The notes under the pieces were generated by a model. That model ran no database searches. It was given only the letters and a program-made list of their open reading frames with translations, and had not been told where the DNA came from. The translations under genes and the position numbers were made by a program. This document shows, in pieces, positions 27,225 through 34,720 of a DNA stretch of 64,000 bases; the first letter of the stretch is position 1; each line of letters starts with the position of its first letter. Where the stretch lies: contig JAHBSZ010000002.1 of the NCBI GenBank assembly GCA_019638845.1, positions 664,884 to 728,883 of the forward strand, written 5' to 3'. The stretch comes from Salinibacterium sp. GTDB lineage: Bacteria; Actinomycetota; Actinomycetes; Actinomycetales; Microbacteriaceae.

Positions 27225-27896
27225 TTGGTTGAGAAAATTGCCCACGACGCGCCGGTCCTCGTGATCGGACTGGGCCGCTTCGGGGCTGCGACCGCCGGCC
27301 AGCTCCAGCGGTTGGACCGTGAGGTTCTTGCGATCGACGAGGACAACAGCCTCGTTCAGAAGTGGTCGGAACGCGTGACGCACGCCGTTCAGGCGGACGC
27401 CCGATCCATCGACGCACTACGGCAGATCGGCGCTCAAGACTTCTCGATCGCCGTCGTTGCCGTTGGCTCGTCGATCGAGGCATCCGTACTCATCACTGCG
27501 AACCTCGTCGACCTCAAGATCCCGCAGATCTGGGCGAAGGCGATAAGCCAGTCGCACGGCAAGATCCTCGCCCGCATTGGGGCCAACCACGTGATCTACC
27601 CCGAAGCCGAGGCTGGCGAGCGCGTCGCACATCTGGTGTCGGGCCGGATGCTCGACTTCATCGAGTTTGACGACGACTTCGCCATCGTGAAGATGTACCC
27701 GCCGAAGCCCATCCGCGGGATCCCGCTCTCCGAGTCGCAAGTACGCAAGAAGTACGGGATCACCGTGGTGGGCGTGAAGTCGCCGGGCAAGCCCTTCACC
27801 TACGCCACCCCAGAGACCGTGGTGTCGAATCACGACCTCATCATCGTGAGTGGCAATTCTGGCGATATCGAACGGTTCGCGACGCTCAGCTCTTAG
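27225..27896 (+). CDS. TrkA/KtrA-type potassium channel regulatory subunit (RCK domain)
   Basis: 223 residues. RCK_N Rossmann fold: PVLVIGLGRFGAATAGQLQRLDREVLAIDED (10-40), then an RCK_C domain (MYPPKPIRGIPLSESQVRKKYGITVVGVK). It binds nucleotide and gates a KtrB/TrkH membrane pore. The start is TTG with GAGAGG upstream. No pore subunit gene is beside it; the divergent neighbour is an ArsR-type regulator. Confidence 0.9.
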   Translation: MVEKIAHDAPVLVIGLGRFGAATAGQLQRLDREVLAIDEDNSLVQKWSERVTHAVQADARSIDALRQIGAQDFSIAVVAVGSSIEASVLITANLVDLKIPQIWAKAISQSHGKILARIGANHVIYPEAEAGERVAHLVSGRMLDFIEFDDDFAIVKMYPPKPIRGIPLSESQVRKKYGITVVGVKSPGKPFTYATPETVVSNHDLIIVSGNSGDIERFATLSS

Positions 27897-28210
27897 TTGT
27901 CGCTTCCTTGACCGGGCGCGGCCGGCGCTGGTCTGGTGTCACCGTTCTGTCCGCCGCGGAATCCGCCGTCGGGTCGACCTTGAAAGCCGCCCTGTCCCGG
28001 TCCAAACTGCGCCTGCGCTTGCGATCGGCCGTCGGGGATGTGCGTTCCTACGAACACTCCACCGCCGAAGAGCACTCCAGCCACGATCACCGCGCCGACG
28101 GCGATACCGGCAATCGCGAGGCCGTTTCGACGGGGGGTTTCAGCGACCGCCACGGGAGCAGTCGCAGCGACCGGGGCCGCCTCGATTTCGGGGTCTAACT
28201 TCTTTGCCAT
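27893..28210 (-). CDS. single-span membrane protein with Gly/Gln-rich tail
   Basis: 105 residues. The cytoplasmic N terminus (MAKKLDPEIEAAPVAATAP) is followed by one membrane helix (about 30-52, GLAIAGIAVGAVIVAGVLFGG) and an extracytoplasmic tail rich in Gly, Gln, Phe and Pro (FGPGQGGFQGRPDGGFRGGQ). The tail is low-complexity and probably disordered. Function unknown. It overlaps the RCK gene by 4 bp convergently. Confidence 0.65.
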   Translation of the reverse strand: MAKKLDPEIEAAPVAATAPVAVAETPRRNGLAIAGIAVGAVIVAGVLFGGGVFVGTHIPDGRSQAQAQFGPGQGGFQGRPDGGFRGGQNGDTRPAPAAPGQGSDN

Positions 28211-28321
28211 CTGATAACTCCTGAATGGTCAGGCGCGCATCTGCGCGCGCAATCTCAGGATTGTCGTGCTGCCTATGGATTGCCCAAGGCTCAGCAGTGA
28301 GGGTGCCTAAGGTTGCGCAGT

Positions 28322-29152
28322 TCACGCCCCAGCAGACAGCTCTCGAGCGCGCGCCATCGCCGCGGCCGCCGCGCGATCGAACAGAGAACTGAGATCGGCT
28401 CCCTGCAGAACATCGATCGCGCGTTCGGTGGTGCCTTTCGGGCTCGTAACCTGGGCGCGGAGCGCTTCCGGCTCCCGGCCCGAGGCGAGAAGAAGATCGA
28501 CGGAGCCCGCGAATGTTCCCTGCACCAGGGTCTTCGCCTGCTCTGGCGTGAACCCGAGCCGTACCGCCGTCTTCGTGAACTCCTCGATGAGGTAAAACAC
28601 GTAAGCCGGGCCTGAGCCCGAAATCGTACTGAGCGCATCGATCTGAGCCTCGGGAACCTCGAGGACGGTACCGACCGTTCCGAAAAGTGCGACTCCTTGC
28701 GCAACCTGTTCGGGCGTTGCGCGGGAGCCCGCAGCGATTCCCGTCACGGCCTTGCCCACTATCGCTGGTGTGTTCGGCATCGCCCGCAGCACGGGGTTCG
28801 CGACGACTGCCTCCATCGCCGCGGTGGTGATTCCCGCGGCAACGCTGATGACGACTGCATCTGGCTCAAGCGCGGGCGCGAGCTCCCGCAAGGTGTCGAT
28901 GATCATCGCGGGCTTGACGCCCAGGAGAACGATCCCGGCGTTGCGCACGGCTCGCTGATTTCCGTCCGGCTCGGACTCGAGCGCAAGTGACTCGACACCA
29001 TCGGCGGCCACCAAGGCGGCCTTCGCCGCGGTGCGGTTGGTTACCCGGATGCCCCCGCTCACCCGCACGGAAGGGTCGAGTAGTCCGGTCAGAATGGCGC
29101 CGCCCATGGCGCCCGCGCCGATGATGGCAATGGATGGGAGAGAGGTGGTCAC
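28322..29152 (-). CDS. proC: pyrroline-5-carboxylate reductase
   Basis: 276 residues. N-terminal NADP fold IAIIGAGAMGGAILTGLL; the P5CR signature is in the C-terminal half (STISGSGPAYVFYLIEEFTKTAVRLGFTPEQAKTLVQGTF). It performs the last step of proline synthesis. The GTG start is 6 nt from a TAGGAT box that overlaps the -10 box of the divergent cation efflux gene. It sits a few genes from bldC/bS22, as in mycobacteria. Confidence 0.95.
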   Translation of the reverse strand: MTTSLPSIAIIGAGAMGGAILTGLLDPSVRVSGGIRVTNRTAAKAALVAADGVESLALESEPDGNQRAVRNAGIVLLGVKPAMIIDTLRELAPALEPDAVVISVAAGITTAAMEAVVANPVLRAMPNTPAIVGKAVTGIAAGSRATPEQVAQGVALFGTVGTVLEVPEAQIDALSTISGSGPAYVFYLIEEFTKTAVRLGFTPEQAKTLVQGTFAGSVDLLLASGREPEALRAQVTSPKGTTERAIDVLQGADLSSLFDRAAAAAMARARELSAGA

Positions 29153-29158
29153 GCCCTC

Positions 29159-29168
29159 ATCCTAGGAT
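29159..29168. promoter_or_regulatory. palindromic back-to-back -10 boxes shared by proC and the cation efflux gene
   Basis: The 10-bp palindrome ATCCTAGGAT contains a TAGGAT hexamer on each strand, overlapping by two bases. The minus-strand copy is 6 nt from the proC GTG (29152) and the plus-strand copy 7 nt from the efflux ATG (29176), the leaderless spacing seen elsewhere in the window. The two promoters should exclude each other. Confidence 0.6.
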
Positions 29169-29175
29169 TGAGCGC

Positions 29176-30138
29176 ATGAGCGCATCTGGTGGCGGCAAAG
29201 CAATCATCGCAGCCCTTCTCGCGAACCTCGGCATCGCCATCGCGAAGTTCATCGGGTTCCTGGTCTCCGGCTCGAGCTCGATGCTCGCCGAAAGTGTCCA
29301 CTCCCTCGCCGACACGGGCAATCAGGGCTTGCTGCTGCTGGGCGGGCGGAAGTCCCGAAAGCTCGCCGACGCGGAGCACCCCTTTGGCTATGGACGCGAA
29401 CGTTACGTTTACGCGTTCGTGGTGTCGATCATCCTGTTCTCGATCGGTGGCGTGTTCTCCATCTATGAGGGCATCGACAAGATCGTCGAGCCGCACAAGC
29501 TCGACAATGCGATTGTCCCGCTCGTCATCCTGCTCGTAGCGATCGGGCTCGAATCGTTCTCGCTTCGCACTGCAGTTCGTGAGTCGAACCACGTCCGCGG
29601 CAAGCAGAGCTGGGTCGCGTTCATCCGTCATGCGAAGGCGCCGGAGCTTCCTGTCGTGCTCCTCGAAGATGTCGCCGCGCTCATCGGCCTTGTGTTCGCG
29701 TTCGCGGGAGTCGGACTCACCGTGCTCACGGACAATCCGCTCTTCGACGCGATCGGAACCCTCGCCATCGGCGTGCTTCTCGTGGGCGTGGCGGTCATTC
29801 TCGGCATCGAGACGAAGAGCCTGCTCGTGGGCGAAGGCGCAAACCCGCGCGACGCCGAGAAGATTCGCGACGTCATCAACGCCCACCCAGACGTTGATGC
29901 GCTCATCCACATCAAGACCCTCTACCTCGGCCCCGACGAGTTGCTCGTCGCCGCGAAGCTTGCGTTCGGCCGGAGCAAGCGACTGTCGGATGTCGCAACC
30001 TCGATCGATGCCGTCGAGGCCGCCATCCGCGCCGCCGTCCCGATTGCGCGAACCATCTACCTTGAGCCTGACGTGTACCGGTCCCCGAACTCCGCCCATC
30101 CGTCAACCGACGCCATCGTGATCAGGGCCGCTGACTAG
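29176..30138 (+). CDS. cation diffusion facilitator (CDF) efflux protein
   Basis: 320 residues. It opens AIIAALLANLGIAIAKFIGFLVSGSSSMLAESVHSLADTGNQ, with the metal-site residues of helix II in the ESVHSLADTGNQ stretch, and has about five to six membrane helices and a cytoplasmic ferredoxin-like end. CDF proteins export Zn, Fe, Mn or similar ions against protons; specificity cannot be assigned. An inserted loop (about 135-155, RESNHVRGKQSWVAFIRHAK) is typical of one actinobacterial CDF subgroup. Leaderless start. Confidence 0.88.
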   Translation: MSASGGGKAIIAALLANLGIAIAKFIGFLVSGSSSMLAESVHSLADTGNQGLLLLGGRKSRKLADAEHPFGYGRERYVYAFVVSIILFSIGGVFSIYEGIDKIVEPHKLDNAIVPLVILLVAIGLESFSLRTAVRESNHVRGKQSWVAFIRHAKAPELPVVLLEDVAALIGLVFAFAGVGLTVLTDNPLFDAIGTLAIGVLLVGVAVILGIETKSLLVGEGANPRDAEKIRDVINAHPDVDALIHIKTLYLGPDELLVAAKLAFGRSKRLSDVATSIDAVEAAIRAAVPIARTIYLEPDVYRSPNSAHPSTDAIVIRAAD

Positions 30139-30587
30139 CGTCTGGCCTCGAAGAACTCTCGAAGCAAGGCAGCCGACTCGTCGGCCGCGACACCCGCAAT
30201 CACCTCGACGCGATGCGGTAACCGCCGGTCACGCAACAGATCGTGCACGCTGCCCGCCGCACCGGCCTTCTCGTCCCACGCCCCGAACACCACACGCGGG
30301 ATGCGGGCCTGCAAGATCGCGCCCGCGCACATGGTGCACGGCTCGAGGGTGACTACGAGCGTGGTGTTCTCGAGGTGCCACGTCCCGAGCGCCGCGGCGG
30401 CCGCTCGGATTGCGAGCACTTCAGCGTGAGCAGTCGGGTCGTGGCTGAGCTCGCGCTCGTTGCGGCCGACGCCCAGACGGTTGCCCGCGGCATCCATGAC
30501 CAATGCCGCAACAGGAACATCGCCAGTCGCACGAGCACGACGTGCCTCAGCTAGGGCCTCGGACATCCACGCCTCGTAGTTGGTCAC
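30135..30587 (-). CDS. tadA: tRNA-specific adenosine deaminase
   Basis: 150 residues. The zinc deaminase motifs HAEVLAI (His plus catalytic Glu) and LEPCTMCAGAIL (two Zn cysteines) are intact, and the length matches TadA. It converts A34 to inosine in tRNA-Arg(ACG). It is divergent from upp and overlaps the CDF gene by 4 bp at its end. Confidence 0.93.
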   Translation of the reverse strand: MTNYEAWMSEALAEARRARATGDVPVAALVMDAAGNRLGVGRNERELSHDPTAHAEVLAIRAAAAALGTWHLENTTLVVTLEPCTMCAGAILQARIPRVVFGAWDEKAGAAGSVHDLLRDRRLPHRVEVIAGVAADESAALLREFFEARR

Positions 30588-30601
30588 AGTAGATTGAGCC
30601 T

Positions 30602-31234
30602 ATGCGAGTACACGTTGCCGACCACCCGCTCATCACCCACAAACTGACCGTGCTGCGCGACAAGAACACCCCGTCGCCCACGTTCCGCGCGCTCGCCGAA
30701 GAGCTCATGACCCTCCTCGCCTATGAGGCGACCCGCAACGTCCGCACGGAAGTCGTCGAGATCGAGACCCCGGTCACGACGACGACAGGCCTCGCGATCA
30801 GCATGCCGCGCCCCCTCGTCGTCCCCATTCTTCGCGCGGGCCTCGGGATGCTCGAGGGAATGGTCAAGCTGATCCCGACCGCCGAAGTCGGCTTCCTCGG
30901 GATGATGCGCGACGAGGTCACCCTCCAGCCCACCACCTACGCACAGCGCCTGCCCGATGACCTGTCTGACCGCCAGTGCTTCATTCTCGACCCCATGCTC
31001 GCCACGGGCGGTTCACTGATCGGCGCGATCGATTTCCTCTTCGAGCGGGGTGCCAAGGATGTCACGGCGGTCTGCCTGATCGGAGCACCCGAGGGTCTCG
31101 CCGCCGTCGAGAAGGCGACTGAGGGCCGCGAGGTGACCGTGGTGTTGGGTGCACTCGACGAGCGGCTCAACGAGGTCGGCTATATCGTCCCCGGACTGGG
31201 CGACGCGGGCGACCGGCTCTACGGCACGGTGTAG
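30602..31234 (+). CDS. upp: uracil phosphoribosyltransferase
   Basis: 210 residues. Full-length UPRT with the PRPP motif [20 protein letters not shown], the uracil site near [23 protein letters not shown] and the opening [19 protein letters not shown]. It salvages uracil to UMP. TAGATT lies 6 nt upstream of the ATG (30590-30595), so it is leaderless. Confidence 0.96.
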   Translation: MRVHVADHPLITHKLTVLRDKNTPSPTFRALAEELMTLLAYEATRNVRTEVVEIETPVTTTTGLAISMPRPLVVPILRAGLGMLEGMVKLIPTAEVGFLGMMRDEVTLQPTTYAQRLPDDLSDRQCFILDPMLATGGSLIGAIDFLFERGAKDVTAVCLIGAPEGLAAVEKATEGREVTVVLGALDERLNEVGYIVPGLGDAGDRLYGTV

Positions 31235-31250
31235 CCGCAGCGGATCGAAC

Positions 31251-31279
31251 TTGTCGAGATCTCACCGACGTGTCATCAT
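31251..31279 (+). promoter_or_regulatory. promoter of the Cys-rich leader peptide
   Basis: A -35 like TTGTCG (31251-31256), a 17-bp spacer, and a -10 like CATCAT (31274-31279), 7 nt before the ATG at 31287. The geometry predicts that the leader ORF starts at the 5' end of the transcript. Confidence 0.5.
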
Positions 31280-31286
31280 TGCAGGC

Positions 31287-31364
31287 ATGACTGTTCGTGC
31301 CTTCGCCATTGCCTCCCTTGAGGTGCGCGAAAGCATGGTCATATGTTGTCGAATGTGTGCCTAA
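31287..31364 (+). CDS. leaderless Cys-rich leader peptide (candidate attenuator uORF)
   Basis: A 25-codon ORF starting at ATG 31287 and ending in the sequence MVICCRMCA just before TAA, so three of the last six residues are Cys (TGT codons). It lies 177 bp upstream of the winged-helix regulator gene. Two hairpins follow the stop: GCGTC/GACGC at 31374-31389 and GAGTTC/GAACTC enclosing CGCC/GGCG at 31398-31426. Actinobacterial sulfur genes often carry Cys-rich uORFs that sense Cys-tRNA supply through ribosome stalling; this one has the same look, but the downstream gene is a regulator. Function is inferred. Confidence 0.55.
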   Translation: MTVRAFAIASLEVRESMVICCRMCA

Positions 31365-31397
31365 TCGGCCACAGCGTCTGACACGACGCGCTTCGTC

Positions 31398-31426
31398 GAG
31401 TTCCGTTCGCCTTAGGGCGTGAACTC
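31398..31426 (+). promoter_or_regulatory. leader hairpin downstream of the Cys-rich uORF
   Basis: Six-bp outer arms GAGTTC/GAACTC and an inner CGCC/GGCG pair make a stable stem between the leader peptide and the winged-helix gene. No T-run follows, so it is more likely to act on translation or Rho entry than as an intrinsic terminator. Confidence 0.4.
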
Positions 31427-31541
31427 CCGGGTCCAGTCCTCATAACGGCTGGTTCTCCGCTTCGCATGACCGCAGTATCCGAAGGATCACAACCTCATCA
31501 TCAGAGGCCCTTCACCCCACAACCTAAGGAATCTCAGGACC

Positions 31542-32240
31542 ATGTCCATCGTTGCTCTCGACCGCGTTTCACCCTCCACCGTCACTGCGGCATCCAACAC
31601 CGCCCCTGCCACCCCGGCCCGACGCCTGCAGGCAGTCCCCGCGGGCACCGAAGCTCGCGGCTTCGCGCTCTACGTCGGCCTCGACGAGTTCAAGGCGCTC
31701 GACGCCGGTACTGACCTCAGCCACGTCGTGGAGCAGCTCAAGGGGCTTCTCGCGCAACTCGTACCCGCAGCCGAGACCTACGCCTCGGTTGCACTCGCAC
31801 CCATCGGTTCGGGCGGGCGTGACGTCGATGTTGTGCGGCTCGCGCTCCAGGACCCTGCTGCGCTCGCGAAGCATCGCCAGGTCGATGAGCCCACGTCGAA
31901 GGTACGCACGGGAGTCGTCGTCGATATCTCCCGCAAGCGCGTCACGTTGGATGGCGAGACGGCAGCTCTGACCTACAAGGAGTTCGAACTCCTTCAGTAC
32001 TTGGTGCTGCGCGAAGGCCGCACCATCGACCGCCACGAGATCATTTCGGCCCTCTGGTCCGCCGCCGACGACGAAGTCCCCAACGAGCGCACCATCGACG
32101 TCCACGTGCGTCGTCTCCGCTCCAAGTTGGGCGACTACGAAGACATCGTGCGTACAGTCCGGGGCGTCGGCTACCGCTTCGACCGCCACGCGGATGTCGC
32201 GATCCGCCAGGCCACCACGCCCAGCCCCGACTTCTTCTAG
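31542..32240 (+). CDS. receiver-less OmpR-type winged-helix regulator
   Basis: 232 residues. The C-terminal OmpR/PhoB DNA-binding domain (about 125-220) is clear: ALTYKEFELLQYLVLREGRTIDRHEIISALWS and ERTIDVHVRRLRSKLGDYEDIVRTVRGVGYRF. The N-terminal half (about 40-120) is not a CheY receiver, since no phospho-acceptor Asp pattern is present, and its fold was not recognised. It therefore probably responds to something other than a histidine kinase. The long 5' leader with a Cys-rich uORF suggests control by Cys or general translation state. Confidence 0.8.
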   Translation: MSIVALDRVSPSTVTAASNTAPATPARRLQAVPAGTEARGFALYVGLDEFKALDAGTDLSHVVEQLKGLLAQLVPAAETYASVALAPIGSGGRDVDVVRLALQDPAALAKHRQVDEPTSKVRTGVVVDISRKRVTLDGETAALTYKEFELLQYLVLREGRTIDRHEIISALWSAADDEVPNERTIDVHVRRLRSKLGDYEDIVRTVRGVGYRFDRHADVAIRQATTPSPDFF

Positions 32241-32244
32241 GAAC

Positions 32245-32607
32245 GTGACGATCTACCACCTGGCCCGCGCCGAGGACTGGGCGGCTGCGGCCGAGTCCGG
32301 TGAGTACCGAGTCTCGACAATCGGCCGGACCTTATCGGAGGTTGGGTTCATTCACACCTCGCGGGTGGACCAGCTCACCGGGGTGGCGGAACGGTTCTAC
32401 CGAAACGAGCCGGGCGACCTGGTCGTACTTGAGATCGACGAGGGCGGCCTCGACGTTCGGAGTGAAGACGACGGACTGGGCGAGTCGTTTCCCCACGTGT
32501 ACGGGGTCATCCCCGTGGCATCTGTCGTCAGAGTTCTTTCGGCATGGTTCGACGATGACGGCCGTTTTCGACGTGAGCACGATACATTTTCAGACGGGCA
32601 AAACTGA
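32245..32607 (+). CDS. DUF952 domain protein
   Basis: 120 residues: IYHLARAEDWAAAAESGEYRVSTIGRTLSEVGFIHTSRVDQLTGVAERFY and FPHVYGVIPVASVVRV are the DUF952 hallmarks. Function is unknown; the fold is related to ADP-ribosyl-type enzymes in some descriptions. GTG start 4 bp after the winged-helix stop, so the two are probably co-transcribed. Confidence 0.85.
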   Translation: MTIYHLARAEDWAAAAESGEYRVSTIGRTLSEVGFIHTSRVDQLTGVAERFYRNEPGDLVVLEIDEGGLDVRSEDDGLGESFPHVYGVIPVASVVRVLSAWFDDDGRFRREHDTFSDGQN

Positions 32608-32630
32608 CCTCTCGACAAACTCGCAGAAAA

Positions 32631-32670
32631 ATAACGGTTCGGTAACTAGACACTGTTACCGTTCCGTTAT
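32631..32670. repeat. 40-bp near-palindrome, candidate operator
   Basis: Arms of 16 bp (32631-32646 and 32655-32670) match at 14 positions and enclose TAGACACT. The inner halves read CGGTAAC and GTTACCG. The dyad overlaps -35-like TAGACA (32647) and -10-like TATACA (32668), so it could be a repressor site over a promoter. Confidence 0.45.
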
Positions 32671-32677
32671 ACATTCA

Positions 32678-32785
32678 TAGAGCAGAAGTTGTTTGCTGTG
32701 GCAGCTGAAGCGGAATGTGATTGCAGGACACTCTTGGTGCAAGGGAGAGGGTCGGTTCCTAGCCTCTGGAACCGACCCTCAATCC
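32678..32785 (+). ncRNA. candidate small RNA between DUF952 and marR genes
   Basis: The gap between the two genes holds a possible promoter (TAGACA, 15 bp, TATACA), about 70 nt without a good ORF, and a very strong hairpin at 32747-32780. No known RNA family was recognised. It could instead be just the 3' end of the DUF952 transcript. Confidence 0.35.
32747..32780 (+). terminator. perfect 13-bp hairpin terminator
   Basis: GAGGGTCGGTTCC, an 8-nt loop, then GGAACCGACCCTC, followed by AATCCTGTTT. It closes either the DUF952 transcript or the candidate small RNA and isolates marR. Confidence 0.65.
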
Positions 32786-32854
32786 TGTTTAAGGCGGGAT
32801 TTGTCTCACGTTGAGTCTGACACTCAGGTCGGTGCAGATGCATAGAGTTGTGCT

Positions 32855-33301
32855 GTGAGCGACAAGTCGGCATCCGTCACGGCATGGGAAGCGCTCTTCC
32901 GCGCTCAGGTCTCCGTGCTGCGGCAACTCAATACCGAGTTTCCTGCCGGCGAGCTCTCGTTCAACGAATACGACGTGTTGTTCAACCTCTCTCGGCAATC
33001 CGACCGAGCCCTGCGCATCCGCGACCTCAACCGCCACCTGCTTCTCACACAGCCCAGCGTGAGTCGACTTGTTGACCGTCTGGTGGGCCGCTCGCTCGTA
33101 CGCAAAGAGCCCGACCCTGGCGACGGACGCGGCACGGTTGTGCGTCTCACGGATGCTGGTTACGACCTATTCCGCCGCGTAGCGGTAACCCACGCCGAGT
33201 CCATCCACCGACGCGTCGGCGGCGCACTTACCAATGCCGAACTGCACGAGCTTGCCCGACTTAGCGACAAGCTGCGGCTCAACGCTCCCGCTGAGGACTG
33301 A
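32855..33301 (+). CDS. MarR-family transcriptional regulator
   Basis: 148 residues with the MarR winged helix: LSFNEYDVLFNLSRQSDRALRIRDLNRHLLLTQPSVSRLVDRLVGRSLVRKEPDPGDGRGTVVRLTDAG. A TAGAGT box 6 nt before the GTG suggests a leaderless message, and the short dyad TGAGT-ctgac-ACTCA (32812-32826) lies just upstream. The stop codon is immediately followed by the photolyase GTG, so it probably controls light/DNA-repair or oxidative genes; the ligand is unknown. Confidence 0.88.
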   Translation: MSDKSASVTAWEALFRAQVSVLRQLNTEFPAGELSFNEYDVLFNLSRQSDRALRIRDLNRHLLLTQPSVSRLVDRLVGRSLVRKEPDPGDGRGTVVRLTDAGYDLFRRVAVTHAESIHRRVGGALTNAELHELARLSDKLRLNAPAED

Positions 33302-34648
33302 GTGCACTCCCCCAGCATCGTGTGGCTGCGGGACGACCTCCGCCTCGCCGATAATCCGGCTCTCACCGCGGCCGCCGAGCGTGGTGAGCCCGTCATCCTC
33401 GTGTATGTGCTCGACGAGGAGAGCAGTGAAGTCCGCCCACTCGGGGCAGCGAGCAAGTGGTGGCTGCATCACTCCTTGGCGGCGATCGGACCCCAACTCG
33501 TTCTGCGCCGCGGGCGTGCCGAGGATGTGCTCTCCGCCCTCGTCGCCGAAGTTGGTGGCGGTGCCGTGTTCTGGAATCGACGCTACGGGGCAGCGCGCGA
33601 GATCGACGCCCGGCTCAAGCGTCACCTGCGTGATGCCGGCGTCGACGTCCGAAGCTTTCAGGCCAACCTGCTCATCGAACCGTGGACTCTCACTAGCGGA
33701 AGTGGAGGCCCTTACCGGGTGTTCACACCATTCTGGAAGGCCGCCCGCGAGCTGCGGTTTCGGGATCCACTGCCCGCGCCATCGGAAATCGAATGGGACG
33801 CGACAGGCTCGAACCGCGAGGATCTCGACGACTGGGGGCTGCTGCCGACACAGCCGGACTGGGCCAGTGGATTGCGAGAGGCGTGGCATCCGGGCGAGGC
33901 GGGCGCCCACGACCAGCTCGAGCAGTTTGTCGACGAACGCCTCGCGGACTACCACCGGCGAGACGAGCCGGCGATCGACAGCACCAGTCGACTGAGCCCG
34001 CACCTCCGGTTCGGCGAGATCAGCCCGTTCCAGATCTGGGAACGTCTACATGGTGCGATGTCACCTGAGGCCCGGGCGAACGTCCCCAAGTTCCTGAGCG
34101 AAGTCGGTTGGCGTGAGTTCAACTGGAGCATCCTGTTCCACTCGACCGAGCTCGCGGAACGCAACTACCGCCCCGCCTACGACGCGTTCCCTTGGTCGCT
34201 GCCGGACCCCAAAGAACTGGCAGCCTGGCACCAGGGGCGAACGGGCATCCCTCTCGTCGATGCGGGCATGCGCGAACTGTGGACGACCGGCACGATGCAC
34301 AATCGGGTACGCATGGTGGTTGCGAGTTTTCTGGTGAAGAACCTGCTGATCGACTGGCGCGTAGGCGAGAAGTGGTTCTGGGACACACTCGTGGACGCCG
34401 ACGAGGCGAGCAACCCTGCAAACTGGCAGTGGGTAGCGGGCTCCGGCGCCGACGCGGCGCCCTACTTCCGGGTCTTCAACCCCGAGCTGCAGCGCGCGAA
34501 GTTTGACAGGGACGGCCGGTACGTCAGCCGCTGGGTACCCGAGGTCGGAACGCCGCTCTATCCGCGGCCGATCGTCGACCTCGCAGAGACCCGCAAGCAA
34601 GCGCTCGAAGCCTACGCGTTCGTCAAGGCTGCAACCGACCGCCAATGA
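33302..34648 (+). CDS. phr: deoxyribodipyrimidine photolyase
   Basis: 448 residues. N-terminal alpha/beta antenna domain (IVWLRDDLRLADNPAL) and C-terminal FAD domain (TSRLSPHLRFGEISPFQIWERL; WREFNWSILF; GIPLVDAGMRELWTTGTMHNRVRMVVASFLVKNLLIDWR; DADEASNPANWQWVAGSGADAAPYFRVFNP). The class I CPD photolyase pattern is complete. It repairs UV dimers with blue light. Translation starts at the GTG directly after the marR stop, so the pair is coupled. Confidence 0.95.
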   Translation: MHSPSIVWLRDDLRLADNPALTAAAERGEPVILVYVLDEESSEVRPLGAASKWWLHHSLAAIGPQLVLRRGRAEDVLSALVAEVGGGAVFWNRRYGAAREIDARLKRHLRDAGVDVRSFQANLLIEPWTLTSGSGGPYRVFTPFWKAARELRFRDPLPAPSEIEWDATGSNREDLDDWGLLPTQPDWASGLREAWHPGEAGAHDQLEQFVDERLADYHRRDEPAIDSTSRLSPHLRFGEISPFQIWERLHGAMSPEARANVPKFLSEVGWREFNWSILFHSTELAERNYRPAYDAFPWSLPDPKELAAWHQGRTGIPLVDAGMRELWTTGTMHNRVRMVVASFLVKNLLIDWRVGEKWFWDTLVDADEASNPANWQWVAGSGADAAPYFRVFNPELQRAKFDRDGRYVSRWVPEVGTPLYPRPIVDLAETRKQALEAYAFVKAATDRQ

Positions 34649-34720
34649 CGTGAACGGCGCCGAGGGTGTGGCGCCCGGTCAAGCCGCCCCCTTCAGACGC
34701 TCACCGTATTCAGGACAGTC

